Of a stretch of 64,000 nt of DNA, positions 42,101-50,551 are shown piece after piece. The stretch lies in assembly GCF_030124325.1 (NCBI RefSeq), contig NZ_JASKLR010000017.1, positions 7,861 to 71,860 of the forward strand. The letters are read 5' to 3'. The DNA comes from Sinorhizobium sp. 8-89 (GTDB lineage: Bacteria > Pseudomonadota > Alphaproteobacteria > Rhizobiales > Rhizobiaceae). The position numbers and the translations under genes are program-made. Within the stretch, counting starts at the first letter, position 1. Every line of letters begins with the position of its first letter. The notes under the pieces are model-generated. The model worked only from the letters and a program-made list of their open reading frames with translations, was not told where the DNA came from and searched no databases.

Positions 42101-44293
42101 ATGCTGGACAGAACGGCAAATTCCCTGCAGCAGCGGCTGCTCGAGTCGGAGCGGCTGATGGGCGAGACCGGCTGCTATGACGGCATTACCGAACTTCGTC
42201 TGCGCAAAGAGGACCCGCTGAAGTTTGAGACGCTGCACACCAAGCTGCGCGCCTATTGCGTCTCTGCTCGTGAAATGGCCCGGCGCATCTCCGCCTCGCC
42301 AGGCGTCCGCGAAGTGGGCGAAATGGTGGTGGCGATCTACACGCCCGAAGGCGACGCGATCGCACTTTCGAATGGCATCATGGTGCATGTGCATACGATG
42401 AGCCGTTTCATCAAATGGATGATCAGGAACGGGTACGAGCAGAATCCCGGCATCCGCGACGGCGACATCTTCGCCAACAACGATGCATTCATCGGCACCG
42501 TGCAGGTGCCAGACGTCATGGATGTCGTGCCGATCTTCTTCGAGGGCACGCTGGTCGGCTGGGCGGGCGCGGTCTGCCATGAGCTCGAGTCCGGCGGCAT
42601 CACGCCCGGCGGCGATGTTTGCCTTGCGCAGGAACGCTTCACCGAAGGCTTGTTCGTGTGCGCCGAAAAGATCGGCGAGAATGACGAGATCCGCCGCGAT
42701 TACGTCATCCGTTGCGAGCGCAACTTGCGCATGCCGATCTATTGGGTGCTGGACGAGAAGGCCAAGGTCGCGGCCTGCATCGACATGCGCGAGAGCGTAA
42801 AGCAGCTCATCGGCGAGATCGGTCTCGGGTATTGGCAGCAGCTTTCGAAGGAATATATCGAGGAGGGCCGGAGAGCCCAGCTTGCCCGCACACGACAGCT
42901 CACCGTGCCCGGCATCTACCGCGGCCACACCTTCTACGGCCATGTGACTGAAGGCAAGCCCGGCTTCCAGCCGCTCGCCGATCCGAACTGGTTGTACAAC
43001 ATCCCGATCGAGATGGAGATCACCAGCGAGGGCAAGATCCGGCTCGATTTCGATGGCACCCAGCCGTGGGGTTATCACTCGATGAACTGCACGCCGGCCG
43101 GCATGGACGGCGGCATGTTCGTGACGCTCACCCAGCACATGAACTTCGAGGGGTTGGTCAATGACGGCGCCTGGATGGCGACCGAAATCAACATCCCGCA
43201 CGGCACCTGGACCAATCCCGACAACGAGATGGCGGCGACCGCCACGTCCTGGGCATTGTTGCTGCCGGCTTATGGCGTTTTCCAGCGGCTGCTGTCACGC
43301 GGCTTCATCGCCCGAGGCTTCGTCGAGGAAGCCTTTGTCGGCCAGGTCAATTCGCCGATGATCGAGATGGGCGGCACCAGCCAATATGGCAGCGGCTTCG
43401 GCATGGCGCATTTCGAATGCGCTGCGGCCGGCTCCGGCGCGCTGGCGATCAAGGACGGCCTCGACACGGCCTATGTCGGCTGGAACCCGGAATCCGACAT
43501 GGGCAATATCGAGATCTGGGAACAGAATATGCCGATGGTCTATATCGGCAGGTCGATCGTGCCGAACTCCGGCGGGGCCGGCAAATATCGCGGCGGTTGT
43601 GCCTTCATCTCGACTTGGCTCATCAACAAGACGGATCACCTTCGTCTCGTGACGTCGGAGCATTCCTCGCGCGTGTTCGACAATGGCGGCATGTGCGGCG
43701 GCTATCCGGCGCCGACCTGCGAGAAGCATCATGCTGTCAGGAACTCCGACATCTTCGAGCGAGCCGAACGCCGCCAGCCGCTCGCGCATGGGCCTGGTAC
43801 CGATCCGCTGGTCTCTGATTTCGAACGCACCTACGAAGGCGAGCAGGTGTGGGAGGAAGGGCCCTATATCACCCGTCCGCACAAGGCCGGCGACATCTTC
43901 AGCCATGCCTATAATGGCGGCGGCGGTTTCGGCGATGTGCTCGAGCGAGATCCGATCAAGACGGCATGGGATGTCGAAAACGGCTTTCTCACGCGCGAAG
44001 CCGCCGGGAAGGTATTCGGCATCATCCTCGAGGAGGATGCGGATGGCTACCCCCAGGCCGATATCGACGCGACGGTCGCGCGCCGTGCCGAAATGCGCGA
44101 GGAGCGGCTGAAAAGGGCTATTCCGGTATCCGAGTGGATCGCCAAGGAAAGCGAGCGCGTCAGGACGTCCGATTTCGCGCCGGAAGTCGCCAAGATGTAC
44201 CGCAGCGCGATGAAGCTCTCACCGCGCTTTGCCAAGGATTTCAAAGAATTCTGGGGCCTCGCCTCCGATTTCGCCATTGCTGGGGAGAAATGA
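42101..44293 (+). CDS. Acetone-carboxylase-type alpha subunit (AcxB / HyuB family)
   Basis: A 730-residue protein of the hydantoinase B/acetone carboxylase alpha family, the large partner of the preceding gene. Family segments include GDIFANNDAFIGTVQVPDVM, CHELESGGITPGG, FDGTQPWGYHSMNCTP and SHAYNGGGGFGDVLERDP. GGAGG is eight bases before ATG 42101; another ATG at 42095 is only two bases from it. Spacing to the beta gene is 16 bases and to the gamma gene three, so the three are one transcription unit. Confidence 0.9.
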   Translation: MLDRTANSLQQRLLESERLMGETGCYDGITELRLRKEDPLKFETLHTKLRAYCVSAREMARRISASPGVREVGEMVVAIYTPEGDAIALSNGIMVHVHTMSRFIKWMIRNGYEQNPGIRDGDIFANNDAFIGTVQVPDVMDVVPIFFEGTLVGWAGAVCHELESGGITPGGDVCLAQERFTEGLFVCAEKIGENDEIRRDYVIRCERNLRMPIYWVLDEKAKVAACIDMRESVKQLIGEIGLGYWQQLSKEYIEEGRRAQLARTRQLTVPGIYRGHTFYGHVTEGKPGFQPLADPNWLYNIPIEMEITSEGKIRLDFDGTQPWGYHSMNCTPAGMDGGMFVTLTQHMNFEGLVNDGAWMATEINIPHGTWTNPDNEMAATATSWALLLPAYGVFQRLLSRGFIARGFVEEAFVGQVNSPMIEMGGTSQYGSGFGMAHFECAAAGSGALAIKDGLDTAYVGWNPESDMGNIEIWEQNMPMVYIGRSIVPNSGGAGKYRGGCAFISTWLINKTDHLRLVTSEHSSRVFDNGGMCGGYPAPTCEKHHAVRNSDIFERAERRQPLAHGPGTDPLVSDFERTYEGEQVWEEGPYITRPHKAGDIFSHAYNGGGGFGDVLERDPIKTAWDVENGFLTREAAGKVFGIILEEDADGYPQADIDATVARRAEMREERLKRAIPVSEWIAKESERVRTSDFAPEVAKMYRSAMKLSPRFAKDFKEFWGLASDFAIAGEK

Positions 44294-44296
44294 GCC

Positions 44297-44794
44297 ATGA
44301 CTGGATATTCGAAGGAAGTCATCAACGACCTCGTCAACGGCACACTACCCTGGCCGCAGACGCGGCGGATCATGAGCGCCTACAAGGACGACGATCGTTT
44401 CTTCAAGTATCTCGCAGTGTTGCAGGATCGCGTTTCGTGGAGCGATCCGATCCTGCTGCCGGTTGGCGACCACCTCTTCATCTGCGATAGCGCCGAGGGC
44501 CGGATCACCCGCTGCGAATGCGGGCATTCCTTCGGAGATTACCGCAAGAACTGGAAGCTCAAGGCGCTGATCAACGTCCGCAACACGGAGGAAAGCCTGC
44601 GCGAAATCTACCCGAACAGCGATATTCCCGATCCGAGCTGGATGGAGATCCGCGAATTCTTCTGCCCGAACTGCGCGCATCTGCACGAGGTGGAAGCGGC
44701 AGCACCCGGCTATCCGATCGTGCATGATTTCGAACCGGATCTGGAAGGCTTTTATCGAGACTGGCTCGGCAGGCCGTTGAAGGAGGTGGCATGA
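44297..44794 (+). CDS. Acetone-carboxylase-type gamma subunit (AcxC family)
   Basis: A 165-residue small subunit. It carries a zinc-site-like cysteine pattern, CECGHSFGDYRKNWK followed by EFFCPNCAHLHEVE, as in acetone carboxylase gamma. Such a subunit is absent from ordinary hydantoinases, so it is the strongest evidence that this operon carboxylates a ketone. Its stop overlaps the next start by four bases. Confidence 0.9.
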   Translation: MTGYSKEVINDLVNGTLPWPQTRRIMSAYKDDDRFFKYLAVLQDRVSWSDPILLPVGDHLFICDSAEGRITRCECGHSFGDYRKNWKLKALINVRNTEESLREIYPNSDIPDPSWMEIREFFCPNCAHLHEVEAAAPGYPIVHDFEPDLEGFYRDWLGRPLKEVA

Positions 44795-45621
44795 CAGGCA
44801 AGCTCAAGGGCCGCAGCGCGGTCATTACCGGCGGGTTGACGGGCCAGGGGCTGGCGATCGCGCAAGCGCTCGCCGCCGAGGGCGCCAATGTCGCTGTTGG
44901 CTCGTTTGTCCGCGAAGCGGTGGGCCGGCAGGGCGACGCGGCGGCTTATCCTGATCCGCAGGAGATCGTCGAGGTCCGGGACCGGCTCGCCGCTTCCGGA
45001 ACGGCAGTTTACGCAGGCCATCTGGATGTCCGCGACAGCGGGGCGATCGACGATTTCGTGCGTGCGGCGGAAGAGGTCTGTGGTCCCGTCGACATTCTTG
45101 TCAATGCTGCCGGCACGACGGCCGAGCAGCCGGTCTCAGGCCATTCCGACGAACTCTGGCTGAAGATCATCGACACCAATCTCAACGGCGCCTTCCGCAT
45201 GATGCGAAAGCTGCTGCCGCAGATGATCGAGCGCAAGTGGGGGCGGATCATCAACATAGGCTCGACGGCTGCCACCGTTGGCTGGAAAGACAATCCCGCC
45301 TATTGCGCCTCGAAATCGGGGCTTCTCGGCCTCACGCGCTCCGTGGCGCTCGAAGGCGCGCCGCACGGGGTCACCTGCGTGATGATCAGTCCGACCTGGG
45401 TGGAAACGGAACTGATGCGCCGCAACGTGCAGCAGGTCGTCGAACGAGAGGGCAAGGGGCGGACGATGACGGAGGCGATGGCGGACATCGCCGCGCAAAA
45501 TCCGCAGAACCGCATCATTCAGCCCGACGAGATCGCCGCCCTTGCCGCCTTTCTGTGCGGCGAGGGCGCAAGGGGCATCACCATGGAGAACATTCAGATT
45601 ACGGGCGGCGCACTTTGGTGA
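44791..45621 (+). CDS. SDR-family oxidoreductase of the carboxylase operon
   Basis: A 276-residue classical short-chain dehydrogenase: cofactor motif TGGLTGQGLAIAQAL, NAAGTT, catalytic Ser in NIGSTAATVG and Tyr/Lys in YCASK, ending QITGGALW. An insert near residues 40-65 lengthens the second alpha/beta unit. It starts with an ATGA overlap on the gamma-subunit gene and lies 68 bases before the binding-protein gene. It probably makes the ketone from an alcohol, or reduces the carboxylated product; the direction is not visible. Confidence 0.9.
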   Translation: MTGKLKGRSAVITGGLTGQGLAIAQALAAEGANVAVGSFVREAVGRQGDAAAYPDPQEIVEVRDRLAASGTAVYAGHLDVRDSGAIDDFVRAAEEVCGPVDILVNAAGTTAEQPVSGHSDELWLKIIDTNLNGAFRMMRKLLPQMIERKWGRIINIGSTAATVGWKDNPAYCASKSGLLGLTRSVALEGAPHGVTCVMISPTWVETELMRRNVQQVVEREGKGRTMTEAMADIAAQNPQNRIIQPDEIAALAAFLCGEGARGITMENIQITGGALW

Positions 45622-45689
45622 GCCGCCTTTTCGGTCTTTTGACGTGAGTTTCGCAGTGCAGACAAAACCTAAAAACAGGGAACAGGACA

Positions 45690-46628
45690 ATGCTGAAACA
45701 TATTGCTGCAATGACCACAGGACTGCTTTTGACGACGGGCGCCGCTTTCGCTGGCGAACCCGATAGCTGCAAGGCCGTACGTTTCTCCGATGTCGGCTGG
45801 ACGGACATCACATCGACGACCGCCGCTGCCTCGGCAATTCTCGAAGCGCTCGGCTATGCGCCGGAGAGCAAGCTGCTGTCGATACCGGTCACCTACACCA
45901 GCATGAAGAACAGGGATATCGACGTCTATCTCGGCGACTGGCAACCGAGCATGGAAGCCGACCGCAAGCCTTTCCTCGAGGACAAGTCGATCGAGGTCAT
46001 CGGCCCGAACCTCACAGGTGCCAAATACACCTTCGCCGTGCCGAAATACGTCGCCGACGCAGGCGTCAAGGATTTTTCCGATCTCCAGAAATTCGCCGAC
46101 AGATTCGGCCGCAAGATTTATGGAATCGAGCCCGGCAACAACGGTAACCGCATGATCCTCGACATGATCAACAAGGGTGATTTCGGCCTCAAGGACTGGG
46201 AACTCGTCGAGTCGTCGGAGCAAGGCATGCTTGCCGAGGTCGAAAGGGCGATCAAGGCTAACCAGTGGGTCGCCTTTCTCGGATGGGCGCCGCATCCGAT
46301 GAACACGAGGTACAAAATCGATTATCTCGCGGGCGGCGACGCCTATTTCGGACCGAACTACGGCGGCGCTGAGGTCTATACCAACATTCGCGCGGGTTAC
46401 GCCGCCGAGTGCCCGAACGTCGCGAAATTCGTCACCAATCTTCGCTTCACACTGGATATGGAAAACGAGATCATGAACGGCATCCTGAACGACGGCAAGG
46501 ATCCGAAGGCGGCCGCGACCGACTGGCTGAAGGCCAATCCAGGCGTGATCGAACCGTGGCTGGAAGGCGTGACGACGTTGGATGGCAAGCCGGCGCTCGA
46601 CGCGATCAACAGCGCATTCAAGGGCTGA
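45690..46628 (+). CDS. ChoX-like quaternary-amine-binding periplasmic protein
   Basis: A 312-residue substrate-binding protein of the OpuAC/ProX fold. Residues 1-21 are a Sec signal (MLKHIAAMTTGLLL, cleavage near AFA). The mature start CKAVRFSDVGWTDITSTTAA and later LGDWQPSMEADRKP and FLGWAPHPMN closely follow S. meliloti choline-binding protein ChoX, including the tryptophans expected to form the aromatic cage for a trimethylammonium group. No cognate ATPase or permease is nearby, so it may use a transporter encoded elsewhere. It is the last gene of the carboxylase operon. Confidence 0.88.
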   Translation: MLKHIAAMTTGLLLTTGAAFAGEPDSCKAVRFSDVGWTDITSTTAAASAILEALGYAPESKLLSIPVTYTSMKNRDIDVYLGDWQPSMEADRKPFLEDKSIEVIGPNLTGAKYTFAVPKYVADAGVKDFSDLQKFADRFGRKIYGIEPGNNGNRMILDMINKGDFGLKDWELVESSEQGMLAEVERAIKANQWVAFLGWAPHPMNTRYKIDYLAGGDAYFGPNYGGAEVYTNIRAGYAAECPNVAKFVTNLRFTLDMENEIMNGILNDGKDPKAAATDWLKANPGVIEPWLEGVTTLDGKPALDAINSAFKG

Positions 46629-46632
46629 AAAT

Positions 46633-46659
46633 CTGCGGGAGGTCGCAACTCTCCCGCAG
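46633..46659. terminator. Hairpin between convergent operons
   Basis: CTGCGGGAG and CTCCCGCAG form a perfect 9-bp stem around a 9-base loop, four bases after the binding-protein stop. On the minus strand it is followed by ATTTTC, so it can end the SnoaL-side transcript; on the plus strand there is no T-run. Confidence 0.65.
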
Positions 46660-46777
46660 CTGCCCCGGCGAGTCCGGTTTCGCTGGTGGTAACCAACACA
46701 GAGCCCTCGGCTGCGCCGTGAGCCCGCGCCATCCTGAATGATACTGCCCTCTTCTGCAGGTGAGGGCAGGGAGCAGG

Positions 46778-47239
46778 CTATTTTTCCAGCCACGGATAGC
46801 GGGCGGTGTCCTTGCCCGCGTAGTCGGGGTCGAGGTAGATGAAGCAGCGCTGTATCTTCCAATCGCGGATCTCGAACACGTCGCACCACCGCCCGGCCTG
46901 CCATTCCGGAAAGCCGGCGCGCCACGGGCCGTCGCGGTGCTCGCCATGGCTTGTGCCCTCGCAAACCACGAGATCGGAGCCGGAGAAGATCCAGTTGAAG
47001 TGCGAGTAGTGGTGGACGATCGACTTGAGGGTCGCGCCGACATCGCCGAACAGGTTGCCGATCTGCTCTTTGCCGTTCGCCAAGCCCCATTTCGGGAAGT
47101 AGACCTGCGCGTCCTCGGCGAAGAGTTCGAGGATCGAGCCGCCCGTCGACGTCACCCCGCCGTTGTCGAAGGCCTTCAGATATTCGAGCGCGACCGATTT
47201 GCGCTGCTCGTCCGTCATCGTCTGCGACGTTACTGCCAT
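46778..47239 (-). CDS. SnoaL/NTF2-like protein
   Basis: A 153-residue protein of the SnoaL-like/NTF2 cone fold. Supporting segments: EYLKAFDNGG, ILELFAEDAQVYFPKWGLANG, HYSHFNWIFSG and a C-terminal WCDVFEIRDWKIQRCFIYLD strand. Family members are isomerases, hydratases or binding proteins for cyclic or ketone ligands. GGAGG lies six bases before the ATG at 47239. It is downstream of the flavoprotein gene and its 5' gap contains a dispersed repeat. The catalytic role is unknown. Confidence 0.85.
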   Translation of the reverse strand: MAVTSQTMTDEQRKSVALEYLKAFDNGGVTSTGGSILELFAEDAQVYFPKWGLANGKEQIGNLFGDVGATLKSIVHHYSHFNWIFSGSDLVVCEGTSHGEHRDGPWRAGFPEWQAGRWCDVFEIRDWKIQRCFIYLDPDYAGKDTARYPWLEK

Positions 47240-47277
47240 GCTGTTCCTCCGTGAATGAACTGCGAAACGATCAGCGT

Positions 47278-47381
47278 CTACAGCGCCGCGCGTTCTTTGA
47301 GACGCGCTAAGGTCGCTGTAGCACTTTGAATTTCTGCATGATTTCCTCCTTAAATCGCTTCCGATTTAAGGAATCATGCAG
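47278..47381. repeat. Dispersed rhizobial hairpin repeat, copy 5 (full length, best preserved)
   Basis: First hairpin: CTACAGCG (47278) with CGCTGTAG (47314) enclosing GCGCGT/ACGCGC. Second hairpin: CTGCATGATT (47334-47343) with AATCATGCAG (47372-47381) enclosing CTTAAATCG/CGATTTAAG, a nearly continuous 20-bp stem. The last two codons and the stop of the flavoprotein gene lie in the outer arm of this second hairpin. Confidence 0.85.
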
Positions 47382-49023
47382 AAGGCTCGGTGTTGGCGGC
47401 CTTGGCCGCGAGATAGGCGAAGGCGAGGATAGGACCCAGCGTCGCCCCGCCGGCCCAGTAGGCCCGTGCCGAGGCCGAGGCCACACAGTTGCCGACACCG
47501 TAGAGACCGGGGATCGGGCTGCCCGTATGGTCGAGGACCTGTCCGTCGGGGTTGGTGACCGGTCCGCCCTTGGTGTCGAGACTGCCGCCGGTCAACAGCG
47601 CGGCGTAGTACGGGCCGCCATCGCTGATGGGATACATCGTCGGGTTCGGCATGGCTGGGCTTTCGGCCGCCGGCCCGTTGAACAGGAGCTCCACCTGCCG
47701 CTCGCCGCGGTTGAAATCGAGATCCTTGCCTTCCAGGGCAAACTTGTTGAAGCGTCGGATTGTCGAGTTCAGCGTCTCTTCGAAGTCATCGGCGATTGTC
47801 ATGTTGCCAATGCGGTTGGCATATTTTTTGAAGCGCGCACGGATGTTTTTCGTCAGTTCTGCGAGCGTGTTGCCCTTGATGACGTGACCATCGTCCTTTC
47901 CCTCGGGCACGATGAAGCGGCCGTACTCGTCGCTTGCCGAATATTGCTGGCTGCGCGAATCCCAGATTGCGATCAGCACCAGGTTTGGGTACTCGGATTT
48001 CGTTGGGTTCCAGGTGAAGAAGGCCTGCGCGGCTTCGTTGTAAGCAAGCTTCTCGTTGGTGACGCGGCGACCGTTCCGGTCGACGTAGATCATGGAGTCG
48101 CCGGATGGAGAGAAGGTGCCGATCAACGACGGGTCATCGTTCAGCGCCTTCTCGAGCACGATCGGGCACATCCAGGCGTAGTTCATATTGCGGAGCTCGG
48201 CACCGGCAGCCGCGCCGATATTGACGAAGTCGCCCTCGTTGGTACGCGCGGCGCAGCCACCGAAAACCGGCACGCTCAGGAAATTCTTGCGCATGCCGAC
48301 ATCATGGGTGAAGCCGCCCGAGGCGAAGATCACGGCCTTGCGCGCTTTAAAAGCGACGGTCTCGCCGAGGGCCGTATCGGCCTCGACGCCGATTACCGCG
48401 CCGTTCTCGTCGATATCAGTACGCTGCACGCGATGCCCGGTGCGGATATCGACCCCGTCGGCACGCGCCTTGGCGCTCATGGTACGGATCGCCACCTCGC
48501 CGCCGTCCGACATGGATTCGCGGGCATCCTTGGGCAAGAGCACGCGGCCTTTCGGCGCCTTGTCCTCCGGCAGCTCCGCCCAGTAGTCGGGCACAAAGTC
48601 GCAGTGCCGGTATTCGAGCGCGCCTTTCTCGGCGAGCAGCTCGGTTGCCGGCGAGGCGTTGTCGTAGATGGCAGCGAAGGAATCATATTCCCACCGCGAC
48701 ATGCCGAACGTCGGGTGATCGGGATCGTAGGCTTCCGGGCGCGCCAGGCGCGCCATGTAGCGGATGCAGTCCTCCTTTTTGTCCTCGATGCCGATCTCCT
48801 GCATGTGCCTGTTGTTCGGCACCCAGTACCAGAAGGCGGCCTTCCGGGTCGTGCCGCCGAGCTCGTCGGCCTTCTCCAGCAGCACGACCTCGTTTCCCTG
48901 CCAGCGGGCAAACAGCGCGGAAGCAAGACCCGCCGCGCCGCCGCCCACAACCACGATATCGGCCTCCACATCGAAGGCGGACCGCTTGACCGGCAGAGCC
49001 GATTTCCTGAGAATCGTCGACAT
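47374..49023 (-). CDS. FAD-dependent oxidoreductase (ketosteroid dehydrogenase / fumarate reductase-like)
   Basis: A 549-residue flavoprotein. The dinucleotide-binding motif VVVGGGAAGLASALFA is near residue 25, followed by EKADELGGTT; the C-terminal FAD segment GLYGVGNCVASAS and GGATLGPILAFAYLAA are typical of the 3-ketosteroid-dehydrogenase/fumarate-reductase group, which introduce or remove an alpha-beta double bond next to a carbonyl. A strong AGGAGGAGG site precedes ATG 49023. Its final codons lie in a dispersed repeat, so the original C-terminus may have been altered. Operon with the SnoaL-like gene (134 bases downstream). Confidence 0.88.
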   Translation of the reverse strand: MSTILRKSALPVKRSAFDVEADIVVVGGGAAGLASALFARWQGNEVVLLEKADELGGTTRKAAFWYWVPNNRHMQEIGIEDKKEDCIRYMARLARPEAYDPDHPTFGMSRWEYDSFAAIYDNASPATELLAEKGALEYRHCDFVPDYWAELPEDKAPKGRVLLPKDARESMSDGGEVAIRTMSAKARADGVDIRTGHRVQRTDIDENGAVIGVEADTALGETVAFKARKAVIFASGGFTHDVGMRKNFLSVPVFGGCAARTNEGDFVNIGAAAGAELRNMNYAWMCPIVLEKALNDDPSLIGTFSPSGDSMIYVDRNGRRVTNEKLAYNEAAQAFFTWNPTKSEYPNLVLIAIWDSRSQQYSASDEYGRFIVPEGKDDGHVIKGNTLAELTKNIRARFKKYANRIGNMTIADDFEETLNSTIRRFNKFALEGKDLDFNRGERQVELLFNGPAAESPAMPNPTMYPISDGGPYYAALLTGGSLDTKGGPVTNPDGQVLDHTGSPIPGLYGVGNCVASASARAYWAGGATLGPILAFAYLAAKAANTEPSA

Positions 49024-49194
49024 GGGCTCCTCCTCCTGATGTCAACACCCGGGCACAGTTGATCCCGTTCATGCCGACGCTGCCAATTCGCGGCCCGCAC
49101 GTCTTTCAGGTCTTTGCGCTTTACAAATTCCTGTAGGGTGATCGGCGCGGCGCGAGGGACGTCCCGACTTGTGTGCAGATAGGGCCGTAAGAGG

Positions 49195-50058
49195 TCACCC
49201 GAGACCTTTGGAGCGAACCTGGCCCGGGGTACAACCCAGCTTCCGATTCAAGACCGATGTCATGTGTTGCTGCGATGAGAAACCGCAGCGGAAAGCGACT
49301 TCGGCGATCGAAAGGTCAGTTTGGAAGAGAAGCTTCTGCGCTTGCTCGACCCGCCGTTTCAGGACGAACTGGTACGGCGGCAGCCCCGTACGTGCCTTTA
49401 TGCCCTCGAATACCACGCGCAACGGTAGGTCGACGATCCTGCTCAGGCGGGCGCAGCTAATGTCACTCTCAAGTTCAGCATCAATGAAGGCGGTGAGGCG
49501 GTCGAACTCGGCGTCCGAAAGCGCGGCGGCACGCGCGGGCTTGACGGAATGAAGGCCGCGCATCGTCTCGAGATAGACCAGGCCGCCGAGATAGTGGATC
49601 TCCAGCGGATCGAGCGGCCGGTTGAAGCGGAGGCGCTCGCGGGCATAGGTGGCAAGATGACGGATCGATCTCAGCCGAATATTGTTGGTGCTTCCGGCGC
49701 TTCGCGCTCCGTCGAGGCTGCGGTCACTTATGGATGCCTGGAATTCATGGGAGTAGGAGAAGGCGATGAAACCCTGATGGACGCTGCTCGTCGCGACGCG
49801 GACGTTACCTTTGCGGGGGTGAAAGGCGGCGGTTTCGCCGTGGAATAGCAGCGCTTCCTCACCGTCATCCTCGAACTTGGCTTTCGAAACGATGTCTCCG
49901 AGGAGCAGGCATATGACGTCGGCCTGATTGGCGAACTCAAGCGTATAGGGTTTCGCGCCCGCAATGCAGTAGTCGATGCCGCCGTAGCTGCCGCGTGCCG
50001 GAAATTGCTCCAACCCACCGTAGCGGAGCTCTCGCGCCCGCCCAATAGTTGCCGTCAT
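49195..50058 (-). CDS. AraC-family transcriptional regulator
   Basis: A 287-residue regulator with an N-terminal cupin-like sensing half and a C-terminal double HTH: LSRIVDLPLRVVFEGIKA, then LSIAEVAFRCGFSSQQHMTS with TPGQVR. GGAGG is eight bases before ATG 50058; the 43-codon longer frame has no site. It is 171 bases before the flavoprotein gene on the same strand and probably controls that gene set. A residual promoter region with two palindromes lies upstream. Confidence 0.9.
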   Translation of the reverse strand: MTATIGRARELRYGGLEQFPARGSYGGIDYCIAGAKPYTLEFANQADVICLLLGDIVSKAKFEDDGEEALLFHGETAAFHPRKGNVRVATSSVHQGFIAFSYSHEFQASISDRSLDGARSAGSTNNIRLRSIRHLATYARERLRFNRPLDPLEIHYLGGLVYLETMRGLHSVKPARAAALSDAEFDRLTAFIDAELESDISCARLSRIVDLPLRVVFEGIKARTGLPPYQFVLKRRVEQAQKLLFQTDLSIAEVAFRCGFSSQQHMTSVLNRKLGCTPGQVRSKGLG

Positions 50059-50366
50059 TTGGTCATCCTCCCAGGCTGACCGCTTTGCTTTGCCAGCATG
50101 ACGGCTTGAATACCGCCAGCCTGGATTGTTCTTGTCATTCTGATACATGAATACACGGTCGCATGCGCGGTGCGGCACCGCGACCATCGTTCATCTCGCG
50201 GTCGAGCCCCGCTTTGAAAGAACAAAATTGTGGGCCGGCGTGCGGCGGACGAGTCGCCTCGCAAAGCGTCTGCGGCGTTACGGTCGTCCTTTCCCTCCCA
50301 AGATGACGAACCTAAGGCAGTCTAACAGACGCGACTTATCCGTTAATGATTTCCGCGCGAGTCAAT

Positions 50367-50381
50367 ATAACAGATTGTTAT
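50367..50381. promoter_or_regulatory. 15-bp palindrome ATAACA-GAT-TGTTAT
   Basis: A perfect 6-bp inverted repeat around GAT, 309 bases upstream of the AraC start and directly upstream of a TTGACT -35-like element on the minus strand. Its position suits an activator site. Confidence 0.4.
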
Positions 50382-50436
50382 GACGCGCGCCGAGCGCCAC
50401 CTCATCCAACTTGCGGCCGGATTGGGACCATTCCTT

Positions 50437-50449
50437 GTTTCATTGAAAC
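50437..50449. promoter_or_regulatory. 13-bp palindrome GTTTCA-T-TGAAAC
   Basis: A perfect palindrome between the codA stop and the AraC gene, followed within 25 bases by the related half-sites GTGAAATGA and TTTGAAATGA. It resembles an operator for a dimeric repressor or activator. The binder is unknown. Confidence 0.4.
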
Positions 50450-50551
50450 AGTGAAATGATCTAACGCTTTGAAATGACGCAATTCTGGACGGAACACCGC
50501 TCCCACGCTTTTCCTGGAACTGCGCCAGGGGCAGAAGCGCGCCGATCCTGT

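Larger units (their letters stand above)
50059..50551. other. 493-bp gene-free region upstream of the AraC gene
   Basis: No reading frame here has a ribosome site or family resemblance. It holds two palindromes listed separately, a run of A/T-richer DNA (50290-50385) below the local GC level, and a possible minus-strand -35 element TTGACT at 50360-50365. It is the likely control region of the AraC gene and perhaps the flavoprotein operon. Confidence 0.5.
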
